Shown here piece by piece: positions 54,672-64,000 of a DNA stretch of 64,000 nucleotides. Source of the DNA: Burkholderiales bacterium (GTDB lineage: Bacteria > Pseudomonadota > Gammaproteobacteria > Burkholderiales > SG8-41). The stretch lies in the NCBI GenBank assembly GCA_030684405.1, contig JAUXYA010000018.1, forward strand, positions 1 to 64,000, written 5' to 3'. The position numbers and the translations under genes are program-made. The first letter of the stretch is position 1; every line of letters begins with the position of its first letter. The notes beneath the pieces are model-generated. The model was not told where the DNA came from. It ran no database searches and saw only the letters and a list, made by a program, of their open reading frames with translations.

Positions 54672-55238
54672 CTACCACTCCCCCTTGCGTATCTTCTCGG
54701 CCCACAGCAGGCCGGTAACCGCCTTCGCCTCGGTGATGGACCCGTCGCGCACCCATTCCAGCGCTCGCGCCAGCGGCACGGTCATCACCTCCAGAAATTC
54801 ATCCTCATCGAGTGCGGCACCGACATGGTTCAATCCCCGGGCGAGATAGAGTTCAATGCGCTCGTCCGAATAGGAGATGCAGGGGTGCAGCGTCGCAAGA
54901 TGGCGCCAGTCCGTCGCGGCGTAGCCGCATTCCTCGCGCAACTCGCGCTTCGCGGTCGCCAACGGATCCTCGCCGGGATCGATCTTGCCGGCAGGCAGCT
55001 CGATGAAATGCCGCGCCAGCGGGTAGCGGAACTGGCGCTCGAGCACGATGGTATCCGGGTCCGGCATGGCGATGATCATCGCCGCACCGGGATGGCGAAT
55101 ATATTCCCGTGTGGCCCGGGCACCGTTCGGCAACTGCACGGCATCGCGGCGCACGTGCAACAGCACGCCGTCGAACACCGGCTCGGAGTCGAGAGTGGTT
55201 TCGCTGAAATCTCCCCCTCCCTTTCCCTCTTCCGCCAC
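54672..55238 (-). CDS. Nudix hydrolase, ADP-ribose pyrophosphatase-like
   Basis: A 188-residue Nudix protein. The Nudix box is complete: the segment from GKIDPGEDPLATAKRELREE into ECGY matches G-5x-E-7x-REUXEE. The downstream ISYSDERIELYLARGL is typical of ADP-sugar pyrophosphatases such as NudF. It hydrolyses ADP-ribose to AMP and ribose 5-phosphate. The start is GTG with AAGGAG six bases upstream; an upstream extension would overlap the DUF2818 gene. It is last in the nuo-DUF2818 series, as in other betaproteobacteria, where it may control NADH-derived nucleotides. Confidence 0.88.
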   Translation of the reverse strand: MAEEGKGGGDFSETTLDSEPVFDGVLLHVRRDAVQLPNGARATREYIRHPGAAMIIAMPDPDTIVLERQFRYPLARHFIELPAGKIDPGEDPLATAKRELREECGYAATDWRHLATLHPCISYSDERIELYLARGLNHVGAALDEDEFLEVMTVPLARALEWVRDGSITEAKAVTGLLWAEKIRKGEW

Positions 55239-55254
55239 CGGCAACTCCTTCAGC

Positions 55255-55566
55255 TCACAGGCCCGGCTTGCGCCAGAGGTAGCGGTAAACGTAACCGGGA
55301 TAGGCGAACACCAGAAACAGGCAACCGGTAACCGCATAGAACTCCCAGCGCTGGGGATGCACCTGTCCCGCTCTGCTCTCCATCAGCCAGGCTGCGAGGC
55401 CGGCAATAAAATACAGCACGACGAGTTCAAGCAGACGCCAGCCCGGGGACTTGCCCCCGGCAGGCGCCGGCACGGCGAAGAGGATTCGCTCGGTCAGGAA
55501 TGGCAGGTTGGCGAAAACTACGGCCAGCAGCAACAGCGCTGCAGTGCTCCAGTCCATGGTCATCAT
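55255..55566 (-). CDS. DUF2818 membrane protein
   Basis: A 103-residue protein with three transmembrane helices (LLLLAVVFANLPFLTERIL; LLELVVLYFIAGLAAWLM; FYAVTGCLFLVFAYPGYVYRYL). It matches the DUF2818 family, found after nuoN in Betaproteobacteria. The function is unknown; a role as a complex I accessory or assembly factor is inferred from its position. Its ATG follows the nuoN stop without a gap (TAGATG). Confidence 0.88.
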   Translation of the reverse strand: MMTMDWSTAALLLLAVVFANLPFLTERILFAVPAPAGGKSPGWRLLELVVLYFIAGLAAWLMESRAGQVHPQRWEFYAVTGCLFLVFAYPGYVYRYLWRKPGL

Positions 55567-57015
55567 CTAAATCGAAGCGCGGACCGCTTCGATGCACAGC
55601 ACCATCAGCGGCTGCGGCGCAATGCCGAGCACGAGTACCGCGAGTCCATTCACAGAAAGCAGCGCACGCATGTCAGCGCCGGCGCTGAGCGGAGCGGTAT
55701 CCCGGGGAGCATCGAAGTACATCAGCTTGACGACGCGCAGGTAGTAGAACGCGCCGATCAGCGAGAACATCACGGCAATGACAGCCACCCACCACAGGCC
55801 GACCTGCACGACGGCCTGCAGGACTGAGAGCTTGGCGTAGAAACCGACAGTCGGCGGAATGCCCGCCATAGAGAACATCAGCAGCAGCATCAGGAAGGCG
55901 TACCAGGGGCTGCGCTGGTTGAGTCCGCGGTAATCATCCAGATCCTCCGCCTCGAAGCCGCCGCGGCTGAGCAGCAGGATCACGCCGAAAGCGCCCAGCG
56001 TCATCAGAACATAGACCACCACGTAGAACATGCTCGCGCCGTAACCATCGAGGGAGCCGGACAGCACGCCGAGCAGCAGGAAGCCCATGTGCGAAATCGT
56101 CGAATACGCCAGCATGCGCTTCAGATTGGTCTGCATGATGGCCGTCAGGTTACCGATTGCCAGTGACAGCACGGCCATGATCAGCAGCATCTGCCGCCAT
56201 TCCTCGAACAGCGCGTCTGCACCCAGGGCCTGCGCCAGCAGCCGCATGACAATCGCGAAAGCGGCGAACTTCGGCGCCGAAGCGATGAACAGGGTCACCA
56301 CCGTCGGTGCGCCCTGGTAAACATCGGGCACCCACATGTGGAAAGGCACCGCGCCGAGCTTGAAGCCGAGGCCGGCGACAATGAACACCAGCGCGAACAC
56401 CAGCACCGCCTGCGACCGCACGTCCTCCGCAGACAACTGCGCGAGTTGCGTGATTTCCAGCGTACCGGTGGCGCCGTAGAGCATCGACATGCCGTAAAGC
56501 AGCATGCCCGAGGCCAGCGCGCCGAGCACGAAATATTTCATCGCTGCCTCGGTCGCCTTCACCGAATCCCGTTGCAGCGCGACCATCGCATAAAGCGAAA
56601 GCGACAGCAGTTCAAGTCCCAGGTAAAGCGTCAGCAGATGATTGGCCGATATCATGACCATCATTCCCAGAGTCGCGAACAGCACCAGGGCAAAAAACTC
56701 GCCGCGAAACATGCCGCGCGCAACCGTATATGCACGGGCGTAGACCAGAGTGGTGATTACCGCGACACAGGTCAAAAGCTTCAGCGCATCAGCCATCAGG
56801 TCGTCGACGAACATGCCGCTGAAGGTGTAGATCGGTTCGGCGTTGCCGGTGAAAAAGGTCAGCAGCGCGCAGCTGGCCAGAGTCGCCTGGGTCAGGCTGT
56901 AGGTAACGATGCGGTTGTCGTCGCTGATGAAAAGGTCGGCAATCAGGATGATGCAAGCCATCACGAGCAGGAACAACTCGGGATAAGCGGGCCACAGCGG
57001 AGTGATGTATTCCAT
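55567..57015 (-). CDS. nuoN: NADH-quinone oxidoreductase subunit N
   Basis: 482 residues, an antiporter-like membrane subunit of complex I with about fourteen helices. Family segments: [25 protein letters not shown] with the conserved glutamate of helix 5, [59 protein letters not shown] with proton-channel lysines, and [16 protein letters not shown]. It takes part in proton pumping. The ATG at 57015 gives the expected N-terminus [14 protein letters not shown]. It lies twenty bases after nuoM. Confidence 0.96.
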   Translation of the reverse strand: MEYITPLWPAYPELFLLVMACIILIADLFISDDNRIVTYSLTQATLASCALLTFFTGNAEPIYTFSGMFVDDLMADALKLLTCVAVITTLVYARAYTVARGMFRGEFFALVLFATLGMMVMISANHLLTLYLGLELLSLSLYAMVALQRDSVKATEAAMKYFVLGALASGMLLYGMSMLYGATGTLEITQLAQLSAEDVRSQAVLVFALVFIVAGLGFKLGAVPFHMWVPDVYQGAPTVVTLFIASAPKFAAFAIVMRLLAQALGADALFEEWRQMLLIMAVLSLAIGNLTAIMQTNLKRMLAYSTISHMGFLLLGVLSGSLDGYGASMFYVVVYVLMTLGAFGVILLLSRGGFEAEDLDDYRGLNQRSPWYAFLMLLLMFSMAGIPPTVGFYAKLSVLQAVVQVGLWWVAVIAVMFSLIGAFYYLRVVKLMYFDAPRDTAPLSAGADMRALLSVNGLAVLVLGIAPQPLMVLCIEAVRASI

Positions 57016-57035
57016 CGTTTTTACCTGTACTCGGC

Positions 57036-58529
57036 CTATTGCACCGGCAGTTTGCTGTATGAGACGTGAGTCAGCAGTTCGCTGACGGAGACATGCAGCA
57101 CCTCGGCGAAGGGCTGCGGCCAGACCCCCATCACCAGCACCAGCACGGCAAGCACGCCGAGGATCAGGAATTCGCGGGCATTGATGTCTTTCAGTTCCGC
57201 GACATTGCTGTTGGCGACAGGACCGAACACCACCCGCTTGTACATCCACAGCGTGTAGGCAGCGCCGAAGATCAGCGTGATCGCCGCAGCAAAGGCGAAC
57301 CAGAAGTTGACCTTGACTGCACCCATGATCACCAGGAATTCGCCGACAAAGCCGCTGGTGCCCGGAAGGCCTGCGTTGGCCATCGCGAACAGCATGAACA
57401 GCGCGGCGAACACCGGCATGCGGTTGGCAACGCCGCCGTAGTCGGCAATCTGCCGTGAGTGCATGCGGTCATAAAGCACGCCGACACAAAGGAACAGTGC
57501 GCCGGAGACGAAGCCGTGGGAAATCATCTGGATGATTGCCCCCTCGACGCCCTGGGCGTTGAACAGGAAGATGCCCAGCGTGACGAAACCCATGTGCGAA
57601 ATCGACGAGTAGGCAATCAGCTTCTTCATGTCGGTCTGTACCAGTGCGACGAGCCCGATGTAGACCACCGCGATCAGCGACAGCCCGATCACCACCGGAG
57701 CAAGGAGGATGCTGGCATCGGGCACGATCGGCAGGCTCAAACGCAGAAAACCATACCCGCCAAGCTTCAGCATGATCGCAGCCAGCACCACTGAGCCACC
57801 GGTGGGCGCCTCGACGTGGGCGTCGGGCAGCCAGGTATGCACCGGCCACATCGGCACCTTCACGGCAAATGCCATAAAAAATGCAATAAAAACAAGTACT
57901 TGTATAATAATCGGCAGCGGCGTCGCATAGAGATCGAGGAACGCGAAGCTGCCGCCGGCAGCGTTGTAAAGAACAATCAGCGCAACCAGGGAGAGCAGCG
58001 AGCCGAGCAGTGTGTAGAGAAAGAACTTCATCGCCGCATAGACGCGATTGGGTCCGCCCCAGACGCCGATGATAATGAACATCGGAATCAGCGTCGCCTC
58101 GAAAAACACGTAGAACAGCATCGCGTCGAGGGCGGAAAATACGCCGTTCATCAGCCCCGACAGCACCAGGAACGCTGCCATGTATTGTGCGACGCGGGTC
58201 TGGATCGCCTCCCATGCCGCCAGGACAACAAGGATGGTGGTGAAGCTGTTGAGCAGGATCAGCAGCAGCGAAATGCCGTCGATCCCGAGGTGGTAGTTGA
58301 TGTTGAAGGTCTCGATCCAGGGCTTCAGTTCGCCGAACTGGAAGCTGGCCTGCAGGAGATCGAAACCGGTGTACAGCGGAATCGTGACCGCAAAGCCGAG
58401 AACCGCGCCGATCAGCGCGATCACGCGCGCCGCCTGTGCGTTGCGGTCACCTCCGGTGAACAGCACTGCGAAGCCGGCGATGATCGGCACCCAGATGGCG
58501 AGGCTCAGTAACGGTAATCCCTGCATCAT
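57036..58529 (-). CDS. nuoM: NADH-quinone oxidoreductase subunit M
   Basis: 497 residues, an antiporter-like subunit. Diagnostic segments: the helix-5 glutamate in [69 protein letters not shown], and [16 protein letters not shown]. Around 57870-57912 more than ten consecutive codons are A/T-ending (ATT ATT ATA CAA GTA CTT GTT TTT ATT GCA TTT TTT), unlike the rest of the gene. The tandem ATGATG at 58529 and 58526 offers two equivalent starts. It lies nineteen bases after nuoL. Confidence 0.96.
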   Translation of the reverse strand: MMQGLPLLSLAIWVPIIAGFAVLFTGGDRNAQAARVIALIGAVLGFAVTIPLYTGFDLLQASFQFGELKPWIETFNINYHLGIDGISLLLILLNSFTTILVVLAAWEAIQTRVAQYMAAFLVLSGLMNGVFSALDAMLFYVFFEATLIPMFIIIGVWGGPNRVYAAMKFFLYTLLGSLLSLVALIVLYNAAGGSFAFLDLYATPLPIIIQVLVFIAFFMAFAVKVPMWPVHTWLPDAHVEAPTGGSVVLAAIMLKLGGYGFLRLSLPIVPDASILLAPVVIGLSLIAVVYIGLVALVQTDMKKLIAYSSISHMGFVTLGIFLFNAQGVEGAIIQMISHGFVSGALFLCVGVLYDRMHSRQIADYGGVANRMPVFAALFMLFAMANAGLPGTSGFVGEFLVIMGAVKVNFWFAFAAAITLIFGAAYTLWMYKRVVFGPVANSNVAELKDINAREFLILGVLAVLVLVMGVWPQPFAEVLHVSVSELLTHVSYSKLPVQ

Positions 58530-58548
58530 CAACTCTTCATTCCCGGTT

Positions 58549-60594
58549 TCAGCGGCTGTAAGCCAGTGTGAGCAGCAGCAGCAAGCCAATGATCATCGCG
58601 AAGGCATAGTGGTAGATGTAACCCGACTGCACATGCCGCACTACGGCAGCAACCCAACCAACCAGGCGCGCCGAGCCGTTGACCATCACGTTGTCGATCA
58701 GCGCCACGTCGCCGCCCTTCCACAGGCCCGTGCCGAGCGCACGCGCGCCGCCGGCGAAGAACCAGTCGTTGAAGCGGTCAAGCCCGTATTTTTCCATCAG
58801 TATCGTCACCACCACGCCCCACTTCCGGCGCAGTTTGGCCGGCAGTTCCGGCCGCAGGATATAGAGGAACCAGGCGGTGCCGGCACCGGCCACTGCCAGC
58901 CAGAACGGCAATGTGCCCAGCGCATGGCCCATCATGGCGAAAACACCATTGAAGTTCTGCGCCATCACTGCCATCGCGGTATGCGCCGGATTAACGGTGA
59001 TTGCGCTGCCGAAATAGTCGCCGTAGACGAAGCTGCCGATGAACCAGCCGGCGCAGACCGAGGGAATCGCCAGCAGCACCAGCGGCATCCACACCACCGC
59101 GGGCGATTCGTGCGGCTTGTGCGCCTCGCCATGGTGATCGTCGTGCTCGTCGTGGCCGTGGTCGTCGTGGTGGCCCGCCGCCGCCGCCTCTGCATCCGCC
59201 GCTTTCACGTCCGGATGCTGCGGATCGGCAAAACGCTCCTTGCCGTGGAAGGCGTAGAACACCAGGCGGAAGGAATAGAAAGCGCCGACGAACACCCCGG
59301 CCACAGCCAGCACATAGGCGAATCCGGCACCCGGCACCGTCGCATAACGCAGCGCTTCAACGATGGTTTCCTTGGAAAAGAACCCGGCAAAGGGCGGCAA
59401 GCCGGCGTTGGCGATGGCGCCGATCAGCACAGTCAGATAGGTGATCGGCATGTATTTCGCCAGCCCACCCATCTTGCGCATGTCCTGTTGGTGGTGCATC
59501 GCGATGATCACCGAGCCGGCGCCGAGGAACAGCACCGCCTTGAAGAAGGCATGAGTGAAAAGGTGGAAAATCGCTGCCGAATAGGCCGAGGCGCCCAGTG
59601 CCATGGTCATGTAACCCAGCTGCGACAGTGTTGAGTAAGCCACCACGCGCTTGATGTCGTACTGCACGGTGGCGATCAGCGCCATGAAGAAGGCGGTGAT
59701 CGCCCCGATGATCAGCACGAAGGACAGTGCGGTTTCCGACAGCTCGAACAGCGGCGACATCCGCGCGACCATAAAGATGCCGGCGGTCACCATGGTCGCC
59801 GCATGGATCAGCGCAGAGATCGGCGTCGGGCCCTCCATCGAGTCGGGCAGCCAGACATGAAGCGGAAACTGCGCCGACTTGCCCATCGCGCCGATGAACA
59901 GCAGGATGCAGATCACCGTGATCAGCGACCACTCCACACCCGGGAAAAGTTCGATGCTGTTGCCGGCGAGCCGCCCGGCATTGGCAAACACCGCGGCATA
60001 GTCCAGCGTCCCGAAATACATCAGTATCAGCGCGATGCCGAGCAGGAAACCGAAATCGCCGACACGGTTGACCAGGAAAGCCTTCAGGTTGGCGTAAATC
60101 GCAGTGGGCCGGTTGTACCAGAAGCCGATCAGCAGGTACGACACCAGGCCCACTGCCTCCCAGCCGAAAAAGAGCTGCAGGAAATTGTTGCTCATCACCA
60201 GCATCAGCATCGAGAAGGTGAAAAGCGAGATGTAGGAGAAGAAGCGCTGGTAGCCGGGGTCACCGGCCATGTAGCCGATGGTGTAGATGTGCACCATCAG
60301 CGACACGAAGGACACCACCATCATCATCGTCGCCGACAGCGGATCAATCAGGAAGCCGATTTCGAACCTGATATTGCCCGAGACGAGCCATGTATAGACC
60401 GGCCCGTTGAACAAATTGCCGGCCATCACATCGCGGTAGACCAGGAAGGACGCAACCAGGCACACCACCATGCCGAGGATAGTGACGACATGTGCGGCGC
60501 GGCGGCCAATGGCCCAGCCGAACAGCCCGGCAATGACCGCGCCGGCGAGCGGTGCCAGGGGTACCAGCAGGTAGAGTTTCTGCATTTCGGTCAT
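58549..60594 (-). CDS. nuoL: NADH-quinone oxidoreductase subunit L
   Basis: 681 residues, the distal antiporter-like subunit of complex I with the long lateral helix at the C-terminus. Segments: FFGWEAVGLVSYLLIGFWY with the essential glutamate, IGAMGKSAQFPLHVWLPDSMEGPTPISALIHAATMVTAGIFMVARMSPLF, and VVAYSTLSQLGYMTMALG. A histidine/aspartate-rich insertion (HHDDHGHDEHDDHHGEAHK, near residues 474-492) lies in the loop before a late helix and could bind metal; such insertions occur in some proteobacterial NuoL. The start could be the first or the fourth codon (both ATG). Seven bases separate it from nuoK. Confidence 0.97.
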   Translation of the reverse strand: MTEMQKLYLLVPLAPLAGAVIAGLFGWAIGRRAAHVVTILGMVVCLVASFLVYRDVMAGNLFNGPVYTWLVSGNIRFEIGFLIDPLSATMMMVVSFVSLMVHIYTIGYMAGDPGYQRFFSYISLFTFSMLMLVMSNNFLQLFFGWEAVGLVSYLLIGFWYNRPTAIYANLKAFLVNRVGDFGFLLGIALILMYFGTLDYAAVFANAGRLAGNSIELFPGVEWSLITVICILLFIGAMGKSAQFPLHVWLPDSMEGPTPISALIHAATMVTAGIFMVARMSPLFELSETALSFVLIIGAITAFFMALIATVQYDIKRVVAYSTLSQLGYMTMALGASAYSAAIFHLFTHAFFKAVLFLGAGSVIIAMHHQQDMRKMGGLAKYMPITYLTVLIGAIANAGLPPFAGFFSKETIVEALRYATVPGAGFAYVLAVAGVFVGAFYSFRLVFYAFHGKERFADPQHPDVKAADAEAAAAGHHDDHGHDEHDDHHGEAHKPHESPAVVWMPLVLLAIPSVCAGWFIGSFVYGDYFGSAITVNPAHTAMAVMAQNFNGVFAMMGHALGTLPFWLAVAGAGTAWFLYILRPELPAKLRRKWGVVVTILMEKYGLDRFNDWFFAGGARALGTGLWKGGDVALIDNVMVNGSARLVGWVAAVVRHVQSGYIYHYAFAMIIGLLLLLTLAYSR

Positions 60595-60601
60595 CGCCGC
60601 A

Positions 60602-60910
60602 TCAGCCCTTCATCTGGTTGATGTCTTCGACATGGATGGTGCGCAGGTTGCGGAACAGCACCACCAGGATCGCCAGGCCGATCGCTGATTCGGCGGCAGC
60701 CACGGTCAGGATGAAAAACACAAACACCTGGCCCGCGATATCACCGAGGAAATGCGAGAACGCGATGAAATTCAAATTAACCGCCAGCAGCATCAGCTCA
60801 ATCGCCATCAGCAGCACGATGATGTTCTTGCGATTCAGGAAGATCCCGATCACCGAGATCGAGAACAGGATCGCGCCGAGGATGAGGTAATGCGACAGGG
60901 AGATGCTCAT
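60602..60910 (-). CDS. nuoK: NADH-quinone oxidoreductase subunit K
   Basis: 102 residues with three helices. [30 protein letters not shown] contains the conserved membrane glutamate, and [24 protein letters not shown] contains the second. NuoK is part of the proton path between the quinone site and the antiporter subunits. The start overlaps the nuoJ stop (ATGA), indicating coupled synthesis in equal amounts. Confidence 0.97.
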   Translation of the reverse strand: MSISLSHYLILGAILFSISVIGIFLNRKNIIVLLMAIELMLLAVNLNFIAFSHFLGDIAGQVFVFFILTVAAAESAIGLAILVVLFRNLRTIHVEDINQMKG

Positions 60911-61521
60911 GCCCCGTCCTCCTTCTTCTCGGCCGGCATCGAAACGATGCGCACGCGGTCCTCACGGCGTACGGCCACCTGCTGCGCCGGGTCGATGTGT
61001 TTGGCGTGCTTGCGGCGACGCAGCGTCAGCGCGATCGCGGCAACTATGGCGACCAGCAGTATCACCGCCGCCAGCTCAAAGGGATAAACGTAGTCGGTAT
61101 AAAGCAGTCTGCCCAACTCTTTAGTGTTGCTGTAACCCGAGGGGGCGGATTCGGGACGGGGTGCCTCGGCCAGTCCGAAATACGGCCCGGCCAGCACCAG
61201 CGCCATCTCGATGACCAGCAGCAGGGCAACCACCGCCCCCACCGGCAGATAGCTCCAGAAACCCTCGCGCAGCCGCGTCAGGTTGATGTCGAGCATCATC
61301 ACCACGAACAGGAACAACACCATCACCGCCCCGACATAGACCAGGATCAGCACAATGCCGAGGAATTCCGCCTCGAGCTGGATCCAGATGCCGGCGGAAG
61401 TGCAGAAAGCGAGCACCAGGAACAGCGCGGCGTGCACCGGGTTCCTTGCGGTAATCACGCGCAGCGCGGCAAATATCAGCACCGCCGCGAAGAACCAGAA
61501 GATGAATTCTTGGAAAGTCAT
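60907..61521 (-). CDS. nuoJ: NADH-quinone oxidoreductase subunit J
   Basis: 204 residues with five helices, starting [44 protein letters not shown]. The conserved helix-3 segment [22 protein letters not shown] carries the hinge glycine. The C-terminal tail ([22 protein letters not shown]) is a little longer than in E. coli. No Shine-Dalgarno is clear upstream, and the 103-base gap to nuoI is the longest within this operon. Confidence 0.96.
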   Translation of the reverse strand: MTFQEFIFWFFAAVLIFAALRVITARNPVHAALFLVLAFCTSAGIWIQLEAEFLGIVLILVYVGAVMVLFLFVVMMLDINLTRLREGFWSYLPVGAVVALLLVIEMALVLAGPYFGLAEAPRPESAPSGYSNTKELGRLLYTDYVYPFELAAVILLVAIVAAIALTLRRRKHAKHIDPAQQVAVRREDRVRIVSMPAEKKEDGA

Positions 61522-61624
61522 TGTTGTGCGTGAGGAGTGAGGTGTGAGGCGTCAACCTGCGATACGCGCAAGGTTTCCGCTTTCGGCTTTTTACTCTTCA
61601 CTCCTGTCTCTTTACTGTTCACGT
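61522..61624. repeat. Low-complexity intergenic sequence between nuoI and nuoJ
   Basis: Contains degenerate repeats of GTGAGGAGT/GTGAAGAGT-like units (GTGAGGAGTGAGGTGTGAGG on the plus strand; AGGAGTGAAGAGT on the minus strand) in an operon whose other gaps are at most about twenty bases. It looks like a dispersed intergenic repeat. No terminator or clear promoter is seen. Confidence 0.5.
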
Positions 61625-62119
61625 TTACCGGTATTTTGCGTCTGTAGCACGGTCCTTGGCGATCTGCTCTTCACAGGCGTCACCAATCGCCAGCAGCATC
61701 GGCTTGGTGTAGATCAGGTCGCCGCGCTTCTCGCCGTGGTACTCAAAAATCCGTGTTTCGACAATCGAATCCACCGGGCAGGACTCTTCGCAGAAGCCGC
61801 AGAAGATGCACTTGGTGAGATCTATGTCGTAACGCGTGGTACGGCGCGTACCGTCCTCGCGCTGCTCGGATTCGATGGTGATCGCCAGCGCCGGGCATAC
61901 CGCTTCGCAGAGCTTGCAGGCGATGCAACGCTCTTCGCCGTTCGGGTAACGACGCAGCGCGTGCAGCCCGCGGAAGCGCGGGCTCTGCGGAGTTTTTTCC
62001 TCCGGGAACTGCACGGTAATCTTGCGCGCGAAGAAATAGCGCCCGGTGAGCGCCATGCCCTTAAGCAGCTCAAAGAGCAGGAAAGTGCTGAAAAATTTGC
62101 GGATGGCCGTCATCCTCAT
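61625..62119 (-). CDS. nuoI: NADH-quinone oxidoreductase subunit I
   Basis: 164 residues with two [4Fe-4S] ferredoxin motifs, [16 protein letters not shown] and [19 protein letters not shown], which carry clusters N6a and N6b close to the quinone site. The amphipathic N-terminus [22 protein letters not shown] fits the family. Two starts, two codons apart (62119 and 62113), are possible; I give the upstream one because the inner ATG has no spacing for a ribosome site. It lies seven bases after nuoH. Confidence 0.97.
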   Translation of the reverse strand: MRMTAIRKFFSTFLLFELLKGMALTGRYFFARKITVQFPEEKTPQSPRFRGLHALRRYPNGEERCIACKLCEAVCPALAITIESEQREDGTRRTTRYDIDLTKCIFCGFCEESCPVDSIVETRIFEYHGEKRGDLIYTKPMLLAIGDACEEQIAKDRATDAKYR

Positions 62120-62126
62120 CACCGTC

Positions 62127-63197
62127 TCATTTCCACCATATCCACAGGGGGGTCTGCATCCAGGCGCCGAGCACGACAATCCACACCAGTGTCACCGGGA
62201 TGAAGATCTTCCAGCCCAGGCGCATGATCTGGTCATAGCGGTAACGCGGGAAGGTGGCGCGGAACCAGATAAAGGTGGACACCACGAGGAAGGCCTTCAG
62301 GATCAGCCAGCCAAAACTGGACGCGCCAAGCACACCCCAGGACGCAGGGAACGGCGACAACCAGCCGCCAAGGAACAGGATCGCGGTCAGCATCGAGATC
62401 AGAATCATGTTCGCGTATTCGGCAAGGAAGAACACCGCGAAGGTCATGCCGGAATACTCGACATGGAATCCGGCGACAATCTCCGACTCGCCCTCGGCGA
62501 CATCGAAAGGCGCGCGGTTGATTTCGGCCACTCCGGAAATCAGGTAAGTCAGGAACAGCGGGAACAGCGGCAGCCAGAACCAGCTGAGGAAACCCGCCCC
62601 GCCCTGCTGCGCCATGACAATTTCCCCGAGATTCAGGCTCTGCGCCGCCATCAACACGCCGACCAGCGCAAAACCCATCGCAATCTCGTAGGAGACGATC
62701 TGCGCGGCGGAACGCATTGCGCCAAGGAAGGCGTACTTCGAATTCGAGGCCCAGCCGGCAATGATCACGCCGTAGACGCCAAGCGAAGTCATCGCCAGCA
62801 GATAGAGCAGGCCTGCATCAATGTTTGACAGCACCAGTTCCGGCGAGAACGGCACCACCGCCCAGGCCGCCAGTGCCGGCATTATTGCCATGATCGGCGC
62901 CAGCACGAACAGGAACTTGTTGGCGCCGGTCGGCACGATGATTTCCTTGAGCAGCAGCTTCAGGCCGTCGGCGACCGGTTGCGCCAGGCCGCCGAGCCAG
63001 CGGATGCCGAAGAAGGTCGTGCGGTTCGGGCCAATGCGAATCTGCATGAAACCGATCAACTTGCGCTCCCACAGCGTCAGATAGGCCACGCACAGCATCA
63101 ACGGCACCACGATCATCAGGATTTTCGCGAGCGTCCACAGCACCGGCCACAGCGGGCCCAGCAGCGATTGCGGATAGGCGAGCAGTGAATCGATCAT
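62127..63197 (-). CDS. nuoH: NADH-quinone oxidoreductase subunit H
   Basis: 356 residues with about eight helices, forming the quinone chamber entrance. Signatures: [45 protein letters not shown] and [39 protein letters not shown]. The expected N-terminus [11 protein letters not shown] starts at ATG 63197, which overlaps the nuoG stop by one base; the GTG just before it (63200) is the alternative. Confidence 0.97.
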   Translation of the reverse strand: MIDSLLAYPQSLLGPLWPVLWTLAKILMIVVPLMLCVAYLTLWERKLIGFMQIRIGPNRTTFFGIRWLGGLAQPVADGLKLLLKEIIVPTGANKFLFVLAPIMAIMPALAAWAVVPFSPELVLSNIDAGLLYLLAMTSLGVYGVIIAGWASNSKYAFLGAMRSAAQIVSYEIAMGFALVGVLMAAQSLNLGEIVMAQQGGAGFLSWFWLPLFPLFLTYLISGVAEINRAPFDVAEGESEIVAGFHVEYSGMTFAVFFLAEYANMILISMLTAILFLGGWLSPFPASWGVLGASSFGWLILKAFLVVSTFIWFRATFPRYRYDQIMRLGWKIFIPVTLVWIVVLGAWMQTPLWIWWK

Positions 63198-64000
63198 CAC
63201 GCGGTCGCCTTCTGCGCCTGTGCGACGCGTTCGAGGGTCAGCGGCGCCGCCGCATCACCGAGCTGCGCGGTCTCCGCGCGTGCCAGCGCGATGCGCACGC
63301 AGTCAGCCGGCAATCCGTCAGCAACCATGTACGGCAGCAGTGCTTCGCCGCCGTCCTGGGAAACGCGGACCAGATCGCCATCGCCCAGGCCCAGGCGATC
63401 GACCAGCGTGCGGTTCATCAGCGCCAGCGGCGGCAGCGCATCACGGGCCCTCTGCAGGCTGGGCGCGCGCCGCACCAGTGCATCAGCCGCGTAAATCGGC
63501 ACCTCGGCAATCCGCGCAACGCCGGTCTCGGGATTCGGCAATGCTCCGACAGTTAATTTCAATTCATTGTTTTTATTGAATATTTCTGATTTTCCGTGGA
63601 GAGCTTCGCGCTGCGCGTCGTCGGCACCATCGTGCTCGAAGCCATCCAGTCCGAGCAGGTTGCCGAGCACTCGCAGCACCTTCCACGCCGGACGCGTCTC
63701 ACCCAGCGGCTTGACCACGCCGTTGAAGGTCTGCACGCGGCCTTCGGTGCTGACGAAAGTACCGGCTGTCTCTGTGAACGTCGCGATCGGCAGCATTACA
63801 TGAGCGTATTCGATGGCACCATGTTGAAACGGGCTCAGCGCAACCACCAGTTCCGCCTGTTTCATCGCTGCGATCGCCTGGCGCGGATTGGCCATATCGA
63901 GTTCCGGTTCGGCGCCCAGCAGCAGGTAAGCCTTCAGCGGTGTCTCAGTCATCTGCCGCGCGTTCTTGCCGTTTACCCTCATCCCCGCCCCTTCTCCCGG
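63197..64000 (-). CDS. nuoG: NADH-quinone oxidoreductase subunit G, C-terminal 267 residues (window edge)
   Basis: The C-terminal part of the molybdopterin-oxidoreductase-like region of Nuo[96 protein letters not shown] is typical. NuoG carries iron-sulfur clusters in its N-terminal part, beyond the window. The frame is open to 64000. Codons near 63548-63590 (encoding [14 protein letters not shown]) are A/T-rich, unlike the neighbours. The first residues visible ([12 protein letters not shown]) are unusual for NuoG and come from a purine-rich stretch. Confidence 0.93.
   Translation of the reverse strand, partial: PGEGAGMRVNGKNARQMTETPLKAYLLLGAEPELDMANPRQAIAAMKQAELVVALSPFQHGAIEYAHVMLPIATFTETAGTFVSTEGRVQTFNGVVKPLGETRPAWKVLRVLGNLLGLDGFEHDGADDAQREALHGKSEIFNKNNELKLTVGALPNPETGVARIAEVPIYAADALVRRAPSLQRARDALPPLALMNRTLVDRLGLGDGDLVRVSQDGGEALLPYMVADGLPADCVRIALARAETAQLGDAAAPLTLERVAQAQKATA

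Overview
The window is a 64 kb, GC-rich and gene-dense chromosomal segment of a respiratory, denitrification-capable betaproteobacterium. Supporting observations: a membrane-bound nitrate reductase locus with three NarK-type carriers and NarX/NarL, an FNR-type promoter site in front of ompW, a nuo operon followed by a DUF2818 gene (an arrangement I associate with Betaproteobacteria), an aat-bpt pair, a YhdP-nitrilase-TldD block and a PduO-type cobalamin adenosyltransferase. A Rhodocyclales/Sterolibacterium-like host is my guess; the order cannot be proved from this sequence. I see no tRNA, rRNA, CRISPR array, insertion sequence or prophage.

Positions 1-15.9 kb, all on the minus strand, form an anaerobic-respiration region read right to left: ompW, ccoI-ccoS, narX-narL, a 21-codon leader ORF, a universal stress protein, three nitrate/nitrite carriers, narG, and narH cut by the window edge. 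An FNR-type site sits at class II spacing (-41.5) before ompW. A perfect 39-bp palindrome lies at the ompW/ccoI junction, inside the first codons of ccoI.

Positions 15.9-23.2 kb carry housekeeping genes: aat and bpt (N-end-rule transferases), pyrD, alanine dehydrogenase, a soluble RnfB-like ferredoxin, an M48 protease with an SH3-domain partner, nth, and two small c-type cytochromes ending at a strong terminator. Positions 23.2-27.9 kb hold two overlapping SulP transporters and a cobalamin adenosyltransferase. Positions 27.9-41.2 kb hold btuF, a stand-alone cyclic-nucleotide-binding protein, aroG, tldD, a nitrilase-family amidase, a small exported protein, yhdP, glnE and a membrane class III adenylate cyclase.

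Positions 41.5-47.7 kb: ilvE, a zinc-finger protein, waaF and an NTF2-like protein, then a three-gene unit of unknown pathway (ComA-like phosphosulfolactate-synthase family, TcuA-like flavoprotein, class II aldolase family) with its own promoter and a strong terminator.

Positions 47.8-54.7 kb are the most unusual part. A cytochrome b561/cpdA/aas-like operon is divergent from a two-gene operon encoding an RpfF-type DSF (cis-2-unsaturated fatty acid) synthase and a protein that fuses a MerR-type DNA-binding domain to PAS, degenerate GGDEF and degenerate EAL domains. This suggests a one-protein route from fatty-acid signal and c-di-GMP to transcription, unlike RpfC/RpfG or RpfR.

Positions 54.7-64 kb: a Nudix hydrolase, DUF2818, and nuoN-M-L-K-J-I-H with the 3' part of nuoG, all on the minus strand, encoding the membrane arm and part of the peripheral arm of respiratory complex I.
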